From positions 1-10,360 of the forward strand of contig URXE01000069.1 of the NCBI GenBank assembly GCA_900551815.1: 10,360 bases of DNA, in the 5' to 3' direction. Every line of letters starts with the position of its first letter. The first letter of the stretch is position 1. The DNA is from an uncultured Collinsella sp. Its GTDB lineage: Bacteria > Actinomycetota > Coriobacteriia > Coriobacteriales > Coriobacteriaceae. The position numbers were made by a program, and so were the translations under genes. The notes beneath the pieces were generated by a model. The model made no database searches. It had not been told where the DNA came from and was given only the letters and a program-made list of their open reading frames with translations. Positions 6,760 through 10,360 of this stretch are shown here, one piece after another.

Positions 6760-7776
6760 ATGACTGTTACGTTCGAAGGTTACGAGCGCCGCGCTGACAA
6801 GATCAACAAGTGCCTCGCCGACAACGGCATCGCCTCCCTCGAGGAAGCTCTGCAGATCTGCACCGACAAGGGCTTCAACCCGCGTGAGATTGTCAACAAC
6901 ACCCAGTCCATCGCCTTCCAGAACGCTGAGTGGGCCTACACCCTCGGCTGCGCTCTCGCCGTCAAGCGCGAGGCCAAGACCGCTTCTGAGGCTGCTGCCA
7001 TCATCGGCGAGGGCATCCAGGCCTTCACCGTTCCCGGCTCCGTCGCCGAGGACCGCAAGGTCGGTCTGGGCCACGGCAACCTCGGTGCGATGCTGCTGTC
7101 CGACGAGTCGAAGTGCTTTGCCTTCCTCGCCGGTCACGAGTCCTTTGCCGCCGCTGAGGGCGCGATCGGCATCGTCCGCAACGCCAACAAGGCCCGCAAG
7201 GAGCCCCTGCGCGTCATTCTGAACGGTCTCGGCAAGGACGCCGCTCAGATCATCTCCCGCATCAACGGCTTCACCTATGTTCAGACCCAGTTCGACTACT
7301 TCACCGGCAAGCTGAACATCGTGCGCGAGATCCGCTACAGCGAGACCGAGCGCGCCGACGTTCGCTGCTACGGCGCTGACGACGTCCGCGAGGGCGTTGC
7401 CATCATGCATTCCGAGGGCGTGGACGTCTCCATCACCGGTAACTCCACCAACCCGACCCGCTTCCAGCACCCCGTCGCCGGCACCTACAAGAAAGAGTGC
7501 ATTGAGCAGGGCAAGAAGTATTTCTCCGTCGCCTCCGGCGGCGGCACGGGCCGTACCCTGCACCCGGACAACATGGCCGCCGGCCCTGCCTCCTACGGCA
7601 TGACCGATACCATGGGCCGCATGCATTCCGACGCACAGTTCGCCGGCTCATCCTCCGTGCCCGCGCACGTGGAAATGATGGGCTTCCTGGGCATGGGCAA
7701 CAACCCCATGGTCGGCGCGACTGTGGCTGTGGCCGTTGCTGTTGTTTGTGTCTATGTTTTTTGCCGGAGGGTGTGA
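6760..7776 (+). CDS. GGGtGRT protein, 3' end replaced at chimeric joint
   Basis: The family is named for the motif seen here at residues 260-266 (GGGTGRT, followed by LHPDNMAAGPASYGM). Its function is not established; it is recurrently encoded beside the U-type scaffold protein, which suggests a role with iron-sulfur clusters. Cysteines at 18, 34, 64, 119, 203 and 247 could be ligands. The GGGAGG site at 6745-6750 and the 9-base spacing fix the start. The native sequence runs to about GATVAVAVAV (near 7740), just short of the expected end. The last dozen codons, up to the stop at 7776, read VCVYVFCRRV and come from the foreign AT-rich DNA, so they are not part of the real protein. Confidence 0.85.
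   Translation: MTVTFEGYERRADKINKCLADNGIASLEEALQICTDKGFNPREIVNNTQSIAFQNAEWAYTLGCALAVKREAKTASEAAAIIGEGIQAFTVPGSVAEDRKVGLGHGNLGAMLLSDESKCFAFLAGHESFAAAEGAIGIVRNANKARKEPLRVILNGLGKDAAQIISRINGFTYVQTQFDYFTGKLNIVREIRYSETERADVRCYGADDVREGVAIMHSEGVDVSITGNSTNPTRFQHPVAGTYKKECIEQGKKYFSVASGGGTGRTLHPDNMAAGPASYGMTDTMGRMHSDAQFAGSSSVPAHVEMMGFLGMGNNPMVGATVAVAVAVVCVYVFCRRV
7735..7750. other. Chimeric joint between two genomes
   Basis: Base composition and codon use change abruptly here. Up to about 7740, codons end in G/C and belong to the 3' end of the GGGtGRT gene. From about 7745, the DNA is AT-rich and leads into a clostridial atp operon. The exact base is blurred by the low-complexity GCTGTTGTTTG run. No adapter sequence lies at the joint, so it looks like template switching or misassembly rather than ligation through an adapter. 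Confidence 0.88.
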
Positions 7777-7912
7777 CTCAAATGAAGATTTTGAAACTTT
7801 TGACGGGTATGAAACGTTTAAACTGTCGGAATGGAATGACGAGTGGAATCAATATTTGAAAGATCCGTGGGTTCATTGGGAAACTTATAAGAATCAGGAA
7901 GGAGTGTGGCAG

Positions 7913-8599
7913 ATGGATGCTCTGGTCAATGAACTGATGAAAGAGTTGAATTGCGACACTGTCTTTACGATTCCGGTACTCGGAGGAATCCCGGTTAAAG
8001 AATCTGTAGTAGTAACATGGATCATCATGGCGGTCATTCTGGTACTTTGTATAGCGTTAACCAGAAATTTAAGCGTAGAAAATCCAAGTCGTGGACAGAT
8101 CATACTGGAAACAATCGTAAGCGGCGGACACAATTTCTTCAAGGACACACTGGGAGAACATGGAGCGGAATATATACCGTATCTTATGACAGTGACCCTC
8201 TACATCGGTATTGCCAATCTTATCGGACTGCTTGGTTTTAAACCACCGACAAAAGACATGAACGTGACGGCGGCATTAGCATTTATGAGTATTGTCTTAA
8301 TTGAGGTAGCCGGCATCAGACAAAAAGGAGCAAAAGGATGGGTAAAGAGTTTTGCGGAACCAATTCCAATTATCTTACCGATCAATATTATGGAGATTTT
8401 TATTAAACCATTATCTCTGTGCATGCGACTTTTTGGTAACGTACTTGGTTCTTTCGTTATCATGGAATTATTAAAGTTAATTGTTCCGGCAGTATTACCG
8501 GCAGTGTTTAGCTGTTACTTTGATATTTTTGATGGTTTGATTCAGGCCTACGTATTTGTATTCCTTACATCGTTGTTTATTAAGGAAGCGACAGAATAA
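7913..8599 (+). CDS. atpB: ATP synthase Fo subunit a
   Basis: Subunit a is the membrane stator protein that forms the two ion half-channels against the c-ring. The 228 residues from the ATG at 7913 are normal for Firmicutes. There are five or six hydrophobic segments, beginning with VVVTWIIMAVILVLCIAL. Arg172 in PLSLCMRLFGNVLGSF is the essential arginine (Arg210 in E. coli), and the last helix has the conserved Gln in GLIQAYVFVFLTSLF. The start is supported by AGGAAGGAG at 7896-7904, 8 bases upstream. The frame, however, stays open upstream to the joint and reads LLLFVSMFFAGGC followed by an acidic, tryptophan-rich stretch, so an N-terminal extension cut off by the joint is possible. First of the atp genes present; atpI is not seen. 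Confidence 0.94.
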   Translation: MDALVNELMKELNCDTVFTIPVLGGIPVKESVVVTWIIMAVILVLCIALTRNLSVENPSRGQIILETIVSGGHNFFKDTLGEHGAEYIPYLMTVTLYIGIANLIGLLGFKPPTKDMNVTAALAFMSIVLIEVAGIRQKGAKGWVKSFAEPIPIILPINIMEIFIKPLSLCMRLFGNVLGSFVIMELLKLIVPAVLPAVFSCYFDIFDGLIQAYVFVFLTSLFIKEATE

Positions 8600-8646
8600 G
8601 AAAACAACAAAAAATTTAAAGAGAAAAGAAAAGGAGTGTTGTAATT

Positions 8647-8877
8647 ATGTCATCAGCATTATTTGTAGCAATTGGAGCAGGAGTTGCAGTATTAACAGGT
8701 ATTGGAGCAGGTATCGGTATCGGTAAAGCTACCGCAGCCGCAACAGATGCAATCGCAAGACAGCCGGAAGCAGAAAGTAAGATCAGTAAAGCATTATTAC
8801 TTGGTTGTGCGTTAGCAGAGGCAACAGCTATTTACGGTTTCGTTATCGCATTATTAATCATCCTTTTCCTTAAATAA
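8647..8877 (+). CDS. atpE: ATP synthase Fo subunit c
   Basis: Subunit c forms the rotating membrane ring. The 76 residues make the usual two-helix hairpin: a glycine-rich first helix (GAGVAVLTGIGAGIGIG), the polar loop ARQPEA (residues 37-42), and a second helix with the ion-binding carboxylate Glu58 in ALAEATAIYGF. The Na+ signature of known sodium rings (Pro and Gln in helix 1, Ser after the Glu) is replaced by Ala21, Ile25 and Ala59, although Thr60 and Tyr63 remain. This favours proton coupling. AAGGAG at 8631-8636 is the ribosome site, 10 bases from the ATG. Confidence 0.97.
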   Translation: MSSALFVAIGAGVAVLTGIGAGIGIGKATAAATDAIARQPEAESKISKALLLGCALAEATAIYGFVIALLIILFLK

Positions 8878-8943
8878 TAAAAGCTTAAAAGGCTATTTGG
8901 AAACTTACAGATTTTTAATGAAAAAGGAAGGCGGACGAAGAAT

Positions 8944-9396
8944 ATGCTTAATATAAATCCATGGAATATGGTAATGATTGTAATAAATCTTCTTGTATTA
9001 TATGCGATTTTTCGTAAGTTCTTATATAAACCGGTTATGAATGTAATTCATCGGAGAGAAGAATTGATTCAGGGACAGTTTGATTCTGCTAAAAAAACGC
9101 AGGATGATGCCCTTCAGTTAAAGGCTGATTATGAAGAAAAATTACAGAAGGCAAATGTAAAGGCTGATGAGATTATTCTTGCAGCAAGAGATCAGGCAAA
9201 AGAAGAGCATGAGAAAGCAGTGCTTGAGACACAGGCGAAGACGGACAGAATGATCGAGAAAGCAAAAGCAGATATCGAAAAAGAACAGAAACAGGCACAG
9301 CAGGAAGTGCAGGGTGAGATTGCGAAACTTGCACTTATCGCCGCAAGAAAGATTATAGAGACAGGTGAGGCCCATGACGCAGAAGGCAGTAAATAA
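8944..9396 (+). CDS. atpF: ATP synthase Fo subunit b
   Basis: Subunit b is the peripheral stalk protein linking Fo to F1. The 150-residue protein has one N-terminal membrane helix (MVMIVINLLVLYAIF, residues about 9-23), the conserved FLYKPV segment, and then a long charged coiled coil rich in Lys, Glu, Ala and Gln (residues about 40-140). It is slightly shorter than most b subunits, which are near 160. An AAGGAAGG ribosome site lies at 8924-8931. The 3' end overlaps atpH by 23 bases, which suggests translational coupling. Confidence 0.95.
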   Translation: MLNINPWNMVMIVINLLVLYAIFRKFLYKPVMNVIHRREELIQGQFDSAKKTQDDALQLKADYEEKLQKANVKADEIILAARDQAKEEHEKAVLETQAKTDRMIEKAKADIEKEQKQAQQEVQGEIAKLALIAARKIIETGEAHDAEGSK

Positions 9397-9892
9397 TGCG
9401 AAAGTATTATACCGTCTGAATATTTCAAGAAGCGATGTAGAAGAAGCCCATAAAATTTTCACGAAGGCCCCTTTCCTTCTCGAGACTCTGACAAATCCAG
9501 TTGTTTCAGAGGAAGCGAAAGAGGTAGTGCTTGACAAAATTGCGAGACAGAGTGGAATGCCGGAACTTCTTGAGAATTTTATGAAGATGATGTGCCGGAT
9601 TGGTGAAATCGGACAGATCACAGATATTTTTAACTGCTATTATGAATACTGGGATAAAATGAATCACATTCTTCACGCAAAAGTCATTTATGCAGATGAC
9701 AAGGCAAAAGAAGAAAAAGAAGCAATTCAGAAGCAGTTAGAGAGCATTTATCCAGATGAAAAGGTTGTTCTTTCGGAAGAGACAGATGCTTCCCTTCTTG
9801 GTGGTTATGTTGTTCGTGTCGGTTATGAAGAGTATGACCACAGTTATGAAGGTAAACTCAGACGGTTAGAAAGAAAATTAACAGGGAGGTGA
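9374..9892 (+). CDS. atpH: ATP synthase F1 subunit delta
   Basis: Subunit delta joins the peripheral stalk to the top of F1. The 172-residue length fits the family. The N-terminal helical domain (residues about 5-105) is followed by the C-terminal part with the family ending LLGGYVVRVGYEEYDHSYEGKLRRLERKL. I chose ATG 9374, preceded by GTGAGG, over the GTG at 9365, because MTQKAVNNAKVLYRL fits the usual N-terminus. The start lies 23 bases inside atpF. The stop TGA forms part of the ribosome site of atpA (GGAGGTGA). Confidence 0.95.
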   Translation: MTQKAVNNAKVLYRLNISRSDVEEAHKIFTKAPFLLETLTNPVVSEEAKEVVLDKIARQSGMPELLENFMKMMCRIGEIGQITDIFNCYYEYWDKMNHILHAKVIYADDKAKEEKEAIQKQLESIYPDEKVVLSEETDASLLGGYVVRVGYEEYDHSYEGKLRRLERKLTGR

Positions 9893-9897
9893 ATCTT

Positions 9898-10327
9898 GTG
9901 GGCGCAATCAGTGCAGAAGATATAATCTCTATTATACAGAGTGAAATCGAAAATTTTGATGTGGACAACACAAGTGAAGAGACAGGTACGGTCATATATG
10001 TAGGTGACGGAATCGTTACTGTTTATGGTATTGACCATGCGATGTACGGTGAGGTTGTCGTTTTTGATAATGGAGTAAAAGGAATGGTTCAGGATATCCG
10101 TCAGAACGAGATTGGTGTAATCCTTTTCGGACGTGATACTGGAATCAAAGAAGGAACAAAAGTAGTTAGAACAAAGAAAAAAGCAGGTATTCCTGTTGGT
10201 AACGAATACATTGGACGAGTAATTAATGCGTTAGGTGAGCCAATTGACGGCGGCGCAGAGATTAAGGCAGATGGTTATCGTCCGATTGAGGAAGAAGCAC
10301 CTGGTATCATTGAGAGAAAGTCAGTAG
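9898..10327 (+). CDS. atpA: ATP synthase F1 subunit alpha, N-terminal part (3' truncated)
   Basis: Subunit alpha is the regulatory nucleotide-binding subunit of the F1 hexamer. Translation from GTG 9898 gives GAISAEDIISIIQSEIENF, then the beta-barrel GTVIYVGDGIVTVYGI, then GRVINALGEPIDGG and EEAPGIIERKSV, all typical of AtpA. Only 143 of about 500 codons are present; the Walker A region is beyond the cut. The frame has no stop before the window end and runs into the adapter, so nothing after 10326 is protein. A strong GGAGG site at 9885-9889 lies 8 bases before the GTG; no ATG alternative fits. Confidence 0.96.
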
Positions 10328-10360
10328 CTGTCTCTTATACACATCTCCGAGCCCACGAGA
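10328..10360 (-). other. Nextera read-2 adapter remnant with Tn5 mosaic end
   Basis: Not genomic. Positions 10328-10346 are the reverse complement of the 19-base Tn5 mosaic end, and 10347-10360 match the read-2-specific part of the Nextera oligonucleotide. With the read-1 adapter at the other end, the window is a complete tagmented molecule. Confidence 0.98.

Noticed and set aside
6016..7626. A 536-codon open frame on the minus strand opposite the IscU-like and GGGtGRT genes
   Set aside because: It is the mirror of two well-supported genes with G/C-ending codons, which removes stops on the opposite strand. Its translation is low-complexity, rich in Val, Gly, Ala and Asp, with no domain.
7736..7776. 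Fusion of the GGGtGRT protein to a hydrophobic tail, suggesting a membrane anchor
   Set aside because: The tail is translated from foreign DNA past the joint.
26..10327. CRISPR array, tRNA or rRNA genes
   Set aside because: No regularly spaced repeats with unique spacers and no tRNA- or rRNA-like sequence were seen on reading both strands.

Overview
The window is best read as one amplified library molecule that joins DNA from two unrelated, probably gut-derived, anaerobes. Positions 1-25 match the end of the Nextera read-1 adapter and 10328-10360 match the reverse complement of the read-2 adapter, so genomic DNA runs only from 26 to 10327. From 26 to about 7740 the DNA is GC-rich with strongly G/C-ending codons. 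Its gene content fits Coriobacteriia, most likely Collinsella or a relative. From about 7740 to 10327 it is AT-rich with A/T-ending codons and carries a typical F-type ATP synthase operon of a low-GC Clostridia, probably Lachnospiraceae. The switch falls inside the last codons of a GGGtGRT gene and just upstream of atpB, which is what a PCR or assembly chimera would look like.

First part, layout: a SUF iron-sulfur assembly operon, sufB (5' cut by the library end), sufD, sufS and sufU, all overlapping by 1 to 8 bases and closed by a strong intrinsic terminator at 4176-4208. A gene-poor stretch follows (4209-4832) with many short inverted and direct repeats. Then, on the minus strand, comes a Y1/REP-associated transposase-like gene (4833-5603) whose HUH motif and tyrosine both look degenerate and which ends in a helix-turn-helix. 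A promoter region (5604-6006) separates it from a divergent two-gene unit: an IscU/NifU-like scaffold protein (6007-6741) and a GGGtGRT protein (from 6760) whose 3' end is lost at the joint.

Second part, layout: atpB (7913-8599), atpE (8647-8877), atpF (8944-9396), atpH (9374-9892) and the first 143 codons of atpA (9898-10327, cut by the library end), in the standard order for the Fo stator and ring followed by F1.

How the genes work together: SufS takes sulfur from cysteine, SufU relays it, and SufB/SufD (with SufC, presumably upstream) build the cluster. The separate IscU-like/GGGtGRT pair suggests a second, poorly understood iron-sulfur function in the same organism. The atp genes belong to another organism and should not be linked functionally to the rest. 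Codon use also changes inside or at the end of sufB, which could be a second joint. I see no convincing new multi-gene system; the best biological leads are the IscU-like/GGGtGRT pair, the degenerate transposase and the structured intergenic element next to it.
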